Shown here piece after piece: positions 21,066-29,320 of a DNA stretch of 29,320 nt. The translations under genes were made by a program, and so were the position numbers. The number at the start of each line of letters is the position of its first letter. The stretch's first letter is position 1. Source of the stretch: a virus; IMG/VR virus record IMGVR_UViG_3300049218_000484, positions 1 through 29,320 of that record; one strand, 5' to 3'. The notes below the pieces were generated by a model. That model was not told where the DNA came from and searched no databases. It saw only the letters and a program-made list of their open reading frames with translations.

Positions 21066-22863
21066 CCTGACGGCGAAGCTAGTTCTGCGAGCGCAGGCGG
21101 AGGGTCAGTCCGAGATCCGCGCCATGGCCGCGGAGACGGCCGAGCTGGCGGCGGCCATGCGCGAGGTCAGAGAGGCCGCCAAGAGCGGCGGCCAGGTCAG
21201 CGCCTCCACGATCAAGGAGCTCGGCGGCTACGCCAATTTCGAGCAGGCCTTCCGCCAGGCCCAGAAGGAGCTCGAGGGCGGCAAGACGCCAGGCTCTGGC
21301 GAGGCCGCGGCCAAGGAAGCGGCGGCCTGGAAGCTCAGCGCCAAACAGCGCGCTCAGGCCGAGCTGGGCGCGGCGATCGAGGCGGCGAAGGACTTCAAGC
21401 TGATCGAGCGCGCCGATCTCCAGGCCGAGACCAGCGTGCGGCGCGAAGCCGAACAGACCTTGAAGCTGCGCATGGGCCTTTGGGCGCAGGAACGGCGCGA
21501 GGCCGAGGAGACGGCGGCGGCAGAGGCGCGGGCGGCCGAGCAGGCGGCGCGAGCTCAGGAGCGGGCGGCGCGCGAGGCGGCGCGGGCTGAAGTTCAGGCC
21601 CAGCGCGAGATGCGGCGCGAGGCGGAGCAGACGCTGGCGTTCAACATGCGCATGTGGCGCCAGCGCCAGCGAGAGATGGCGCCGCCGCCGGAGACGCGCG
21701 GGCGTCACGGGCGCGGCGTGCTCGGCGAGCTGGGCATGGCGGCCGAGTACACGCTTGTCTACGGCGCCATCAACAAGGTGCTGGAGGGCGTCGGCGCTCT
21801 CGCCCGGGCGCCGTTCGACATCGCCAAGATGACGCTCGGCGTCGCCGAGGGCGCGCGCTCGGTCGAGGAGCTCTCCAAGTCCACCCGGATGGCCACCGAC
21901 GATATCCAGGGCCTGCAGGCGGCGTTCGAGCTGAAGGGTCTCGACCCCGACAAGCTGCCGCAAATGCTGCTGTTCATGGCCAAGAGCGAGGTCGCCGCGG
22001 CGCGCGGCATCAAGACCAACGCGGCCGCCTTCAAGGCGCTGGGCGTCTCGGTGCTGGATAGCCAGCATCGTCTCAAGCCGATGACGGAGCTGCTGTACGA
22101 GACCACCGACGCTCTGCACAAGCTGGGCGGCGGCCCCAAGGCCGACGCCATTTCCATGATGATCTTCGGCCGCGGCGTGAAGGACTTGCTCCCGATCATC
22201 CAGGGCGGCTCGGCCGCGCTGAAGGAGATGTCGGCCCAGGCCAAGGATATGCACTTCACCCTGTCGCCGGACGAGATCGGCGCCGCCGAAAAGGCGGCGG
22301 AGGATTGGTCGCGGCTGAAGCTTCAGATGATCGGCTTTCGCAACGATATCGCCGGCGCGGCCATGCCGATCCTGACCGGCCTGCTCGGCGACGCATCCGA
22401 GTACTTGAAGTCGCACCGCGCCGAGATCGTGAAGGACATCAAGGATACTTTCGCCGAACTGAAGGCCGATCTGCCCGTCATTTTGAGCGGAATGCGAGAG
22501 TTCGCGGACCTCATTCTGAAGATCGCCGGCGCGGCCAGCGGCGTGGCGGCGATTACGCGCATGGGCGCAGACCTGTCTATCGCCGGCTCTGGCAATCTGC
22601 CGGCCGGCGCCCGGATGGCTTCGTTAAAGGACCTTCAGGACACGGCGACACGCTTCATCCTGAACCAGGCTCAGAACCTGGCCAACGGCTGGCGCGCGGC
22701 GGACGCCCAGGCCGGGGCGAAAGCTGGCGCAGCAGCCGCGACACCGCCGTCCGGCCAGGTCCATATCACGGTCTCGGCCGACAAGGGCTCCAAGGTCACG
22801 GGCGTCACCACCAAAGGCTCCGGCCTGCGCACGGACCTCGGCTTCGTGGGGGTGACCTACTAA
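21058..22863 (+). CDS. Tail tape measure protein
   Basis: 601 aa, GTG start at 21058 (VDLTAKLVLRAQAEGQSEIR), overlapping the chaperone tail. A long Ala/Arg/Glu coiled coil covers about residues 20-210 (QAARAQERAAREAARAEVQA), followed by a compact helical region (ARSVEELSKSTRMATDDIQG, then LQAAFELKG) of the kind seen in Mu-like tape measures, and a small C-terminal domain GSGLRTDLGFVGVTY. It sets tail length and is ejected on infection. It is short for a myovirus, implying a short tail. It sits in the invariable place after the tail chaperone. Confidence 0.88.
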   Translation: MVDLTAKLVLRAQAEGQSEIRAMAAETAELAAAMREVREAAKSGGQVSASTIKELGGYANFEQAFRQAQKELEGGKTPGSGEAAAKEAAAWKLSAKQRAQAELGAAIEAAKDFKLIERADLQAETSVRREAEQTLKLRMGLWAQERREAEETAAAEARAAEQAARAQERAAREAARAEVQAQREMRREAEQTLAFNMRMWRQRQREMAPPPETRGRHGRGVLGELGMAAEYTLVYGAINKVLEGVGALARAPFDIAKMTLGVAEGARSVEELSKSTRMATDDIQGLQAAFELKGLDPDKLPQMLLFMAKSEVAAARGIKTNAAAFKALGVSVLDSQHRLKPMTELLYETTDALHKLGGGPKADAISMMIFGRGVKDLLPIIQGGSAALKEMSAQAKDMHFTLSPDEIGAAEKAAEDWSRLKLQMIGFRNDIAGAAMPILTGLLGDASEYLKSHRAEIVKDIKDTFAELKADLPVILSGMREFADLILKIAGAASGVAAITRMGADLSIAGSGNLPAGARMASLKDLQDTATRFILNQAQNLANGWRAADAQAGAKAGAAAATPPSGQVHITVSADKGSKVTGVTTKGSGLRTDLGFVGVTY

Positions 22864-22864
22864 C

Positions 22865-24166
22865 ATGGCCGACGCTTCCACGCTCCCGCAATGGCGCCAG
22901 AACATGCAGCCCGGATCGTTCCGCGGTGTACCGTTCCTCGCGACGTCGAGCGATCTGAACTTCGGCCGTAACGCCGCGGTGCATGAGTTTCCGTTGGGCG
23001 AAACGCCACAAGCCCAAGACCTCGGCGCCAAGGCCAACCGGTTCGCGCTGGAGATTTTCGTGATCGGGCCGACCTATATGGCCCAGCGCGACGCCCTGAT
23101 CTCGGCGCTGACGACGCCGGGGCCAGGAACCCTGATCCATCCGTGGCAGGGCTCCAAGACGGTGCAGTTGGTCGGTGAAGCGCGATGCCGCGAGAGCGCG
23201 GCCGAGGGCGGCATGGCCGTCTTCAACGTCACCTTCGCCCAGACGCCGGCGCAGTCGGGAACGGCGACCACGGTCGATACGGGCGCCGTGGTCGCGACGG
23301 CGGCGAGCGATGTCCAGACCCAGGCTAGCGATAGCGCGGTCGAGCGCCTCGATGTCGCCGGCCAGCCGGCCTTCGTCCAGGCCGGCGCGGTGTCTGTGGT
23401 GGGTCAGCTGGCCTCGGCCTTGACGGCGGCCAGCAATGTTGCAGGCGCGGTCGGAACGTCGGTCTACAGCCTTCAGGCGGGTATCCTGTCCCTGTCAGAG
23501 CAGGCGCTTCCGCTGCTCTCGACGCCGGCCGACCTGATCGGGTCCGTGCAGACCACGCTGGGTCAGATTGCCGAGTTGGCCGACTATCCAGAGGACGCGC
23601 TGAGCGCCATGGCCGGCCTGATGGGCTTTGGCTCGCCCGTCGATTCGACGGGCGGATCGTTCGACCTGGCCGCACCGTTGCCCGCGGCTGTCGCGGCCGT
23701 GACTCTGCCCACACCCTTGACCACAACGACCTCCGGCCAGATCGAGGCCGCAAACCAGACGGCGATCTGCCAGACTGTCCAGGCGCTCGCCGCTGCGCAG
23801 GCTGCGGAAATCGCGAGCGGCCTGACCTTCAGCTCCTACAATCAGGCCGCCGCCACGCGCGATCAGCTCGCCGCCTCGATCGACGACATGGCCATCGCCG
23901 CGGCCGAGGCCGGCGACCCCGATCTGTGGTCGAGTCTCAGCGCGCTGCGCCTGGCCGTGATCCAGGACATCACCGCCCGCGGCGCCTCTTTGGCGCGTCT
24001 CTACGCCTATACGCCGCCGACCACGCTGCCGGCGCTCGTGATCGCCTACAGCCTCTATGGCGACGCGACCCAGGCCGACGACATCGTCGCCCGCAACGCG
24101 ATCCAGCATCCGCTCTTTGTAGCGGGCGGACAGCCGATCCAGGTGCTGACCGAGGTGTCGTCATGA
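22865..24166 (+). CDS. N: DNA circularisation / baseplate hub protein (Mu N-like)
   Basis: 433 aa. The N-terminal domain is diagnostic: LPQWRQNMQPGSFRGVPFLA, then HEFPLGETPQAQDLGAKANR, FVIGPTYMAQRDALISAL and GPGTLIHPWQGS, with VNVTF-type strands (about residues 1-125; the Mu gpN / DNA-circulation N-terminal family). The rest is Ala/Thr/Ser-rich and helical, ending in a conserved part (LPALVIAYSLYGDATQADDI, then RNAIQHPLFVAGGQPIQVL). It is a hub component linking tail tube and baseplate. The stop overlaps the start of gpP. Confidence 0.9.
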   Translation: MADASTLPQWRQNMQPGSFRGVPFLATSSDLNFGRNAAVHEFPLGETPQAQDLGAKANRFALEIFVIGPTYMAQRDALISALTTPGPGTLIHPWQGSKTVQLVGEARCRESAAEGGMAVFNVTFAQTPAQSGTATTVDTGAVVATAASDVQTQASDSAVERLDVAGQPAFVQAGAVSVVGQLASALTAASNVAGAVGTSVYSLQAGILSLSEQALPLLSTPADLIGSVQTTLGQIAELADYPEDALSAMAGLMGFGSPVDSTGGSFDLAAPLPAAVAAVTLPTPLTTTTSGQIEAANQTAICQTVQALAAAQAAEIASGLTFSSYNQAAATRDQLAASIDDMAIAAAEAGDPDLWSSLSALRLAVIQDITARGASLARLYAYTPPTTLPALVIAYSLYGDATQADDIVARNAIQHPLFVAGGQPIQVLTEVSS

Positions 24167-25281
24167 CGGATCAGGTGCAGCTCAACGTCAATGGCGCGAT
24201 CTTTTCGACTTGGACCCAGGCGCGCGTCTCCAAGCGCTTAGACGGCATGACGGGCGACTTCGACTTCCGCCTGGCGCGCGATCAGATCGCCAGTGGAAGC
24301 GACGTCTTAGGCATTACCGAGGGCCTCTCTTGCAAGGTGCTGGTCGGCGGCGAGCTTCAGCTCACCGGCTGGATCGACGACGCCGACTTCGATCTGTCGG
24401 ACGAGGACAATGCGCTTACGATCACGGGCCGGGGCAAGACCGGCGACCTGATCGACTGCTCGGCCCAGAACAGCCCCGGCACCTGGACCAATCGCACGGC
24501 GCTTCAGATCGAGACCGATCTCTTAAGTCCCTTCGGCCTGACGGTGACGGCGGCCGTCGATGTCGGCGCGGCCTTCCCTTCGTTCGCAATTCAGCAGGGC
24601 GAGCGCGTCCATGAAGTGATGGAGCGTCTCCAGAAACAGCGGGCGTTGCTGGCGATCGAGACGCCGGATGGCAATGTGCAGCTCGTGAGGCCGAGCCAGA
24701 CGGTCGCCGGCTGGAGCCTGATCGAGGGCGTCAATATCCTTCCGGGGCTCCGCCACAAGCGCACGATGAAGGACCGCTATTCCACCTATAAGCTGGTGGG
24801 GCAGGCCCAGGGACGCGACGCCAGCGGCGATTGGCTGACTGGCGCGCCCTCCACCAAGGCCTTCCAACCGACCGCGACTGCGACCGATCCTGGCGTGACC
24901 CGCTATCGGCCGTTGACCATTATCAACGAACACCAGGCCTTCGACACGACGCTGCCCCAGCGCGCGCAGTGGGAGGCGACGGTACGCGCCGGAAAGGGCC
25001 AGACGGTGACCGCGCCGACGCTCGGGTGGCGCGACCCGACGGGCGCGATCTTCACCGTCAACCAGCTCGTGCCCGTGACGGCGCCGGCGGTGGCCATCGC
25101 GACGTCTAAGACCCTTCTCGTCAGCGCCTGTCACTTCCTGCTGTCGAAAACGACGCAGACGACAGAGATCGATCTGACCGATCCGCGCGCCTATTCCCTG
25201 CTCGATCTGCCGGATCCGAAGAAGGCGAAAAAGGGCAAGAAGCGCAAAGGTCCCGACCCCCTGATCGGGATCCAGCAATGA
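24163..25281 (+). CDS. P: Baseplate hub protein (Mu P-like, gpD/gp27 fold)
   Basis: 372 aa from ATG 24163, in an ATGA overlap. The family pattern is clear: DQVQLNVNGAIFSTWTQARV, LDGMTGDFDFRLARD, then LTITGRGKTGDLIDCSAQNS, TWTNRTALQIETDLLSPFGL and QGERVHEVMERLQKQRALLA, with KDRYSTYKLVGQAQG further on. It is a T4 gp27-like ring protein that receives the spike. The C-terminus ends in a Lys-rich stretch (KKAKKGKKRKGPDPLIG). The stop overlaps the gp45-like start. Confidence 0.9.
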   Translation: MTDQVQLNVNGAIFSTWTQARVSKRLDGMTGDFDFRLARDQIASGSDVLGITEGLSCKVLVGGELQLTGWIDDADFDLSDEDNALTITGRGKTGDLIDCSAQNSPGTWTNRTALQIETDLLSPFGLTVTAAVDVGAAFPSFAIQQGERVHEVMERLQKQRALLAIETPDGNVQLVRPSQTVAGWSLIEGVNILPGLRHKRTMKDRYSTYKLVGQAQGRDASGDWLTGAPSTKAFQPTATATDPGVTRYRPLTIINEHQAFDTTLPQRAQWEATVRAGKGQTVTAPTLGWRDPTGAIFTVNQLVPVTAPAVAIATSKTLLVSACHFLLSKTTQTTEIDLTDPRAYSLLDLPDPKKAKKGKKRKGPDPLIGIQQ

Positions 25282-25856
25282 TGGAGGCCGTCCACAGAGC
25301 CGTATCCCAAGCCATGGCGCCGATTATGCGCCGGGTGCAGATGAGCGTCGGCCGCGCCCTGATCGCGGCCGTGAACTCCAGCCTTCAGACCCAGCTTGTG
25401 CAGCTCAATCTTCTTGCCGGCGAGACGTCGGGTCAGCTCGAACAGTTTCAGGAGTACGGTTTCGCCTCGGTTCCCTTCGCCCAGGCCGAGGCGGCTGTGG
25501 TGTTCGTCAACGGCGACCGCAGCCATGGCCTGGTGATCGCGACGCAAGACAGACGCTATCGGCTGACGACGCTCGTGGGCGGCGAAGTGGCCCTGTACGA
25601 CGATCAGGGCCAGGCAGTGACTCTCAAGCGCACCGGCGTCGTCGTGACCGCGCCGAAAGGACTGACGGGGACCGTGGGCGGGACGGGCCTTGCGCTTACC
25701 GTCACAGGCGGCGCCACGATCGTCGCCGACACCGCGGTCATCAAGTCCCAATCCATCGACCTCGGCGCCACGGGCGGCAAGGGTGTGGCGCGGATCGGCG
25801 ACGCGGTCTCAGGCGGCGTCATCACCGGCGGGTCGACCAAGGTGAGGTCGGCATGA
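25278..25856 (+). CDS. Baseplate spike protein (Mu gp45-like) with PAAR-like tip
   Basis: 192 aa. N-terminal helix (VHRAVSQAMAPIMRRVQMSV) and OB-like domain with EQFQEYGFASVPFAQAEAAV, VFVNGDRSHGLVIATQDRRY and GGEVALYDDQGQAVTLK match the gp45/spike family. A repetitive beta-helix follows (KGLTGTVGGTGLALTVTGGA). The last 23 residues, VARIGDAVSGGVITGGSTKV, look like the PAAR pattern 'ArvGD...gG.It.GS..V'. It is the trimeric needle that pierces the outer membrane. ATG 25278 and 25281 are alternative starts. Confidence 0.88.
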   Translation: MMEAVHRAVSQAMAPIMRRVQMSVGRALIAAVNSSLQTQLVQLNLLAGETSGQLEQFQEYGFASVPFAQAEAAVVFVNGDRSHGLVIATQDRRYRLTTLVGGEVALYDDQGQAVTLKRTGVVVTAPKGLTGTVGGTGLALTVTGGATIVADTAVIKSQSIDLGATGGKGVARIGDAVSGGVITGGSTKVRSA

Positions 25857-26308
25857 GCGACTTCGCGCTGCGCTGGAACAATCAGCTGGGCCACGCCGAC
25901 CTGGTGATGACCGGCGCGGACTTGCTCGTCGACGACGGGCTCGAGACGGCCGTCATCATCTCCATGTTCACCGATCGCCGGGCCAACGACGACGATGTTC
26001 TGCCGCAGCCGGGCGGCGATCTCAGGGGTTGGTGGGGCGACAGTTATGCGGCGATCGCTGGCGACAAGATCGGCAGCCGTCGTTGGCTGCTGGAGCGAGC
26101 GAAAGCGCTCCCGAGCGTCTATGCCGAAGTGCAGGTCTACGACCAGGAATCCTTGCAATGGCTCATCGACGATGGCGTCGTCTCCAGCGTCGGCCTCGCC
26201 TATTCGTCGCCCAAGCTCGGCTGGCTTCGCACTGTTGTGACGCTAGCACGGCCGTCCGGAGCGCCGGTGCAGTATCGGTTCGACTATCTGTGGGGAGCGA
26301 GCGCCTAG
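25853..26308 (+). CDS. Baseplate wedge protein (Mu gp46-like)
   Basis: 151 aa, ATGA overlap with gp45. The pattern SDFALRWNNQLGHADLVMTG, then DDGLETAVIISMFTDRRAND, DLRGWWGDSYA, IGSRRWLLERAKALPSVYAE and QWLIDDGVVSSVGLAYSSPK is diagnostic of gp46. It joins the wedge (gp47, gp48) to the hub. The stop is immediately followed by the gp47 ATG. Confidence 0.9.
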   Translation: MSDFALRWNNQLGHADLVMTGADLLVDDGLETAVIISMFTDRRANDDDVLPQPGGDLRGWWGDSYAAIAGDKIGSRRWLLERAKALPSVYAEVQVYDQESLQWLIDDGVVSSVGLAYSSPKLGWLRTVVTLARPSGAPVQYRFDYLWGASA

Positions 26309-27388
26309 ATGGGCAACTCCTCCTTTGGCGGCTCGACGCCCACCCTGTCGTGCCTCATCGCCGCGCGCCAGAACGACTTTAACGGCCGCCTTCCGGGCGC
26401 CGATTCGCGCCTGCGCCGCTCGTGTCTAGGCGTGCTCGCCACCGTGCTCGCCGGCGGCGAATATGGCCTTTATGGCTACATGAATTATCTGGCCGATCAG
26501 ATCTTGCCCGACACCATGGATCTGGCGCATCTGACCCGGTTCGCCTCGATCTACAACCAGCAGCCCTCGCCCGCGACGCCGGCGGCGGGGCCGGCTCTGA
26601 TCAGCGGCGGAACGCCAGAAACCCCGGTTCCCGTGGGCACGACGGTGCAGAGCGGCGCCGACATCGAATATGTCACCATCGCCGCCCTAGTGCTGGACCA
26701 GAACGGCGACGGGACGGTGCAGATTCAGGCGACCACGCCGGGGAGCGCCGGCTTGGCCGACGCCGGCGTCATCCTGAATCTCGTGTCGCCGATCGCCGGC
26801 GTGCCTGGAACTTGGACCGTCGCCGAGCCCGGCTTGACAGACGGCGCAGACACCTCGACGGCGGCCGAGCTGCTCGCCAATGTGACAGACCGGATTCAAC
26901 AGCCGCCGGCGGCGGGAACCGGCAACGATTATGAGGCGTGGGCGAAGGCCGCCGGCGTCGGCGCGACCCGGGCGTGGGCCTATCCGCAGTGGATGGGCCT
27001 CGGCACCGTCGGCGTGACTTTTATGTGCGACAACCGTGTCGATCCGCAGCCCCAGCCGGCCGACGTGGCCGCCGTTCAGGCCTATATCGAGGCGCAGCAG
27101 GGCGTGACGGCCGAGGTGATCGTCTTCGCGCCAATCCTGGACGAGATCGACTTCACGATCCAGCTCGCGCCTAACACCGCAACCGTTCAGGCCGCGGCGG
27201 CGGCCGAGCTGGCGGCGCTATTCATACGCGAAGCGGCGCCCGGCGGTACGGTGCTCAAGTCCCATCAGGACGAGGCCATCGCTGTAGCCGCCGGGGTGAC
27301 AGATCACACCATCGTCGCGCCGGGCGGCAATATCGTTTCCGCCAACGGCCACCTGGCGATCCTGGGCAACGTCGTATGGCAGGGCTAG
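26309..27388 (+). CDS. Baseplate J-like wedge protein (Mu gp47-like)
   Basis: 359 aa. Typical gp47/baseplate J features: FNGRLPGADSRLRRSCLGVL, AGGEYGLYGYMNYLADQILP, HLTRFASIYNQQPSPATPA, PVGTTVQSGADIEYVTIAAL, TATELLA-type helix and GVGATRAWAYPQWMGLGTVG, then NRVDPQPQPADVAAVQAYIE. It forms the wedge of the contractile baseplate. The start abuts the stop of gp46 and the next gene follows three bases on. Confidence 0.92.
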   Translation: MGNSSFGGSTPTLSCLIAARQNDFNGRLPGADSRLRRSCLGVLATVLAGGEYGLYGYMNYLADQILPDTMDLAHLTRFASIYNQQPSPATPAAGPALISGGTPETPVPVGTTVQSGADIEYVTIAALVLDQNGDGTVQIQATTPGSAGLADAGVILNLVSPIAGVPGTWTVAEPGLTDGADTSTAAELLANVTDRIQQPPAAGTGNDYEAWAKAAGVGATRAWAYPQWMGLGTVGVTFMCDNRVDPQPQPADVAAVQAYIEAQQGVTAEVIVFAPILDEIDFTIQLAPNTATVQAAAAAELAALFIREAAPGGTVLKSHQDEAIAVAAGVTDHTIVAPGGNIVSANGHLAILGNVVWQG

Positions 27389-27391
27389 ACG

Positions 27392-27985
27392 ATGGCGCAG
27401 AGTTCCGCCGCCTACCTGCTGATGCTACAGGCGTTGCTGCCGCGGGGTCGCGCCTGGCCACGCGATCCGGACGCCGTCTTGACCCAGGTTCTGGGCGGAA
27501 TGGCCGACGGTTTGGCGCAGGTGGACGCCGACCTCGATCGGCTGATGCTGGAGGCCGATCCGCGTACCGCCGATGTGACGTTGCCGGACTGGCAGCGCAA
27601 TTTCGGTCTGCCGTATCCGGGCGTGGGACCGTTTACATCCAACGCGGACGCTCAAGCCGCCATCGTCGCGCAGATGAATTTCAAGGGGGGCAAGAGCCGC
27701 GCCTGGTTCGAGCAGCTGGCCACCACGCTCGGGTTCGACAGCTATATCACCCAGCTGCGGCCGTTCCGCGCCAGCCTGTCGGGCGCCGGATCGTCAACCG
27801 ACACAGATCCGGCTCGCTACGCTTGGACCTTCACAGTCTTTACCGCCGATCCGACGAGCCAGGCCGCGCTGACGCTCCAGTACCTGGTGCAGCAATACAC
27901 GCCGGCCGAGACCTTTGTGACGCTAACCTTCGTCGACCCCGACGCTTCGGTGTTCGAGGTCGATTTCCTGACCACTGGCCCGTAA
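27392..27985 (+). CDS. DUF2313 baseplate/tail protein (Mu gp48-like)
   Basis: 197 aa. It begins AAYLLMLQALLPRGRAWPRD and continues LTQVLGGMADGLAQVDADLD, RLMLEADPRTADVTLPDWQR, FGLP, GKSRAWFEQLATTLGFDSYI, then FEVDF near the C-terminus; this is the gp48/DUF2313 pattern. The protein joins baseplate wedge and tail fibre. The fibre gene follows 15 bases later, as in Mu. Confidence 0.9.
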   Translation: MAQSSAAYLLMLQALLPRGRAWPRDPDAVLTQVLGGMADGLAQVDADLDRLMLEADPRTADVTLPDWQRNFGLPYPGVGPFTSNADAQAAIVAQMNFKGGKSRAWFEQLATTLGFDSYITQLRPFRASLSGAGSSTDTDPARYAWTFTVFTADPTSQAALTLQYLVQQYTPAETFVTLTFVDPDASVFEVDFLTTGP

Positions 27986-28000
27986 GCGGGGTGAGCTGAT

Positions 28001-28978
28001 ATGCACGCGATCGACACCGCCACGGCTGTCAACGGCGAATTCGTCGACGCCGATCCGCTCGAGGGCGTCGCCGGCACGGAGGCCGACGCCGCGTGGCTGA
28101 ACGACCTCCAGAACAATGTTTTGGCCGTGATCGCGGCCGCCAATATCGCGCCGACCAAGGGCGACTCTCAGGACCTGGCTAACGCCATCGCCGAGCTGAT
28201 CGCCGCCGCCGTCGGCCCTGCCGTCCAGAGCGCCGTCAATACGGCGGTCGCCGATTTGCCGACGGGCTCCGGCTCCGGAACGGCCGCCAACCAGGTCGCG
28301 CCCTACGGGATGCCCACCCGCGCGGCGCTCGCCACCCCCGATCTCAACGCTCTGAATCAATCGGGCTTTTGGAGCGCGCCGGCCGGCGTCGCCAACATCC
28401 CCGCGGGCGCCAACCCTGGCGTCGTGTTCGCGATCGGCAACACGGCCATGAGCGGCGCGGACGGCGCCCAGATTTACATCGATCTGACCAGCGGTTCGGT
28501 GTGGACCCGGCCCCGCCTGGCGGGCGCGTGGGGCGCGTGGACCCTTCTGAGCTACACAGCGCCGCAGTCTTTTTCGTATGGCGACACCGACAATTGGGGC
28601 GTGTGGTATCAAACCACCGGCGAGTTTGTGCAGGGCGGTTTTATCGAGGGGCCGTTCCCGGAACAGATCGTCGCGGTTGCGTTTCCCTACGCCTTCGACG
28701 CCTGCTACGGCATCAAGGGATGGAGCTATAATCCGACCGCCAACATCAACATCGGCAACTGGATCGACGAGGTATCGATCACCAATACGTCCGCTCAAGT
28801 GTTGGTAAATCGGGTCTCGAACAGCTCGCCCAATCTGCCCGGGTTCAAATGGGAGGCGCGCGGCAAGTGCGCCGCGATGCCGGTTCTTTCCAGCACCTTA
28901 AATTCCGGCGGAAGCTCGGGGTCTTCCGGGTCGAGCGGCGGGACGGGCGGACTCTCCGGCAACGGCAATCAACAGTAG
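28001..28978 (+). CDS. Tail fibre / receptor-binding protein
   Basis: 325 aa. The N-terminus (IDTATAVNGEFVDADPLEGV, then GTEADAAWLNDLQNNVLAVI) is the baseplate-attachment type seen in Mu-like fibres; residues about 100-160 contain YGMPTRAALATPDLNALNQS and GFW, then GQIYIDLTSG-like strands and WTRPRLAGAWGAWTLL. The C-terminal receptor-binding part has GDTDNWGVWYQTTGEFVQGG and FPEQIVAVAFPYAFDACYGI, and ends in a Ser/Gly-rich tail (GSSGSSGSSGGTGGLSG). It probably binds the host surface. No tail-fibre assembly chaperone is visible in the window. Confidence 0.82.
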   Translation: MHAIDTATAVNGEFVDADPLEGVAGTEADAAWLNDLQNNVLAVIAAANIAPTKGDSQDLANAIAELIAAAVGPAVQSAVNTAVADLPTGSGSGTAANQVAPYGMPTRAALATPDLNALNQSGFWSAPAGVANIPAGANPGVVFAIGNTAMSGADGAQIYIDLTSGSVWTRPRLAGAWGAWTLLSYTAPQSFSYGDTDNWGVWYQTTGEFVQGGFIEGPFPEQIVAVAFPYAFDACYGIKGWSYNPTANINIGNWIDEVSITNTSAQVLVNRVSNSSPNLPGFKWEARGKCAAMPVLSSTLNSGGSSGSSGSSGGTGGLSGNGNQQ

Positions 28979-28990
28979 GGATCGACTGTC

Positions 28991-29320
28991 ATGACATCCA
29001 AACTTCGTGTCGAATTTTTGCAAGCGGCGGCCGACGACGGCCCGATCCGCACCTTGCTCGCCTCGGAAACGGTCGCCGTGACGGGCACAGCCGCGGGCGA
29101 CATGGCCGAGATCGCCGTCGCGCCGGCCGCGTCGTCCAGCAGCTATGGCTTGATCGCGCGCTTGACTGCGCCAGTAGGAGCTGTGGTGGCGACCTGGGAC
29201 GGCACCGCGCCGTCAGAGACCAACGGCCTGCGCATCGCCACCGGCGATCCGCCGGTGCGCGTCGCCGTTACCTCCACGACGGTGTTCAAGTTCGTGGAGT
29301 CGCTGGATCAGCCTGCCTAG
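28991..29320 (+). CDS. Hypothetical protein downstream of the tail fibre, 109 aa
   Basis: 109 aa, complete: ATG 28991 to TAG at the last base of the window. It contains SKLRVEFLQAAADDGPIRTL, TVAVTGTAAGDMAEIAVAPA, then SYGLIARLTAPVGAVVATWD and VRVAVTSTTVFKFVESLDQP. The regular Val/Ala/Thr spacing suggests an all-beta fold with no membrane segment. It lies just after the tail fibre, so a fibre-associated or virion-surface role is possible. No family recognised. Confidence 0.7.
   Translation: MTSKLRVEFLQAAADDGPIRTLLASETVAVTGTAAGDMAEIAVAPAASSSSYGLIARLTAPVGAVVATWDGTAPSETNGLRIATGDPPVRVAVTSTTVFKFVESLDQPA

Noticed and set aside
29200-29320. Right end of the transposable element (terminal TG/CA and transposase-binding sites)
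   Set aside because: The window ends at a stop codon of a gene; no end sequence or host junction is visible.

Overview
This window is the late (lysis, head, tail) region of a Mu-like transposable prophage, or phage, in a high-GC bacterium. All convincing genes are on the + strand. Many are joined by ATGA, GTGA or TGATG stop/start overlaps, and GTG and TTG starts are used. The gene order follows phage Mu: Mor-like activator, endolysin, holin, gp25/gp26/gp27-like proteins, terminase, DUF935 portal, MuF, I/Z, T, gp35, gp36, gp37, gp38, L, M, gp41, tape measure, N, P, gp45, gp46, gp47, gp48, fibre. The codon use, and two copies of a CACCCTGAAG/CTTCAGGGTG hairpin that I associate with Caulobacter-type genomes, point to an alphaproteobacterial host, probably Caulobacterales. 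That host call is inference. The transposase/repressor region and both element ends lie outside the window.

Layout: 1-1000 holds the end of the early/middle region: a truncated small gene, a 69-aa gene, a Mor/C-family activator and a small Cys-motif protein. 1049-2698 holds lysis genes: a GH108-type endolysin, a holin-like protein that also carries a lipobox, and a 62-aa protein. 2716-8033 is the packaging module: DUF2730-like, winged helix, DUF3486, an unrecognised ORF, terminase, a small Cys/His protein and the portal. 8030-12219 is an insertion between the portal and MuF genes, which are adjacent in Mu. It carries a small structural-like protein, a 1043-aa fibre with both a Sec-type signal peptide and a C-terminal peptidase S74 chaperone, a strikingly AT-rich small membrane-protein gene, and another small gene. 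12232-16836 is head morphogenesis: MuF with an extra C-terminal PBECR-like domain, protease/scaffold with a nested scaffold start, decoration protein, major capsid and the gp35-like protein. 16855-29320 is the contractile tail: connector proteins, sheath, tube, assembly chaperone with a possible -1 frameshift, tape measure, hub, spike, baseplate wedge, fibre and a last small protein whose stop codon ends the window.

How it works together: the Mor-like protein probably switches on the late operon. Terminase and portal package DNA into a capsid built from T with the I/Z protease and scaffold. The sheath, tube and baseplate make a myovirus tail, and endolysin and holin release particles. The 8-12 kb insertion looks like accessory cargo and is the most unusual part. 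No stretch above 300 bases lacks a gene; the largest gap (13543-13670) contains one of the two hairpins. No tRNA, rRNA, CRISPR array or IS element was seen, and no promoter could be assigned with confidence.
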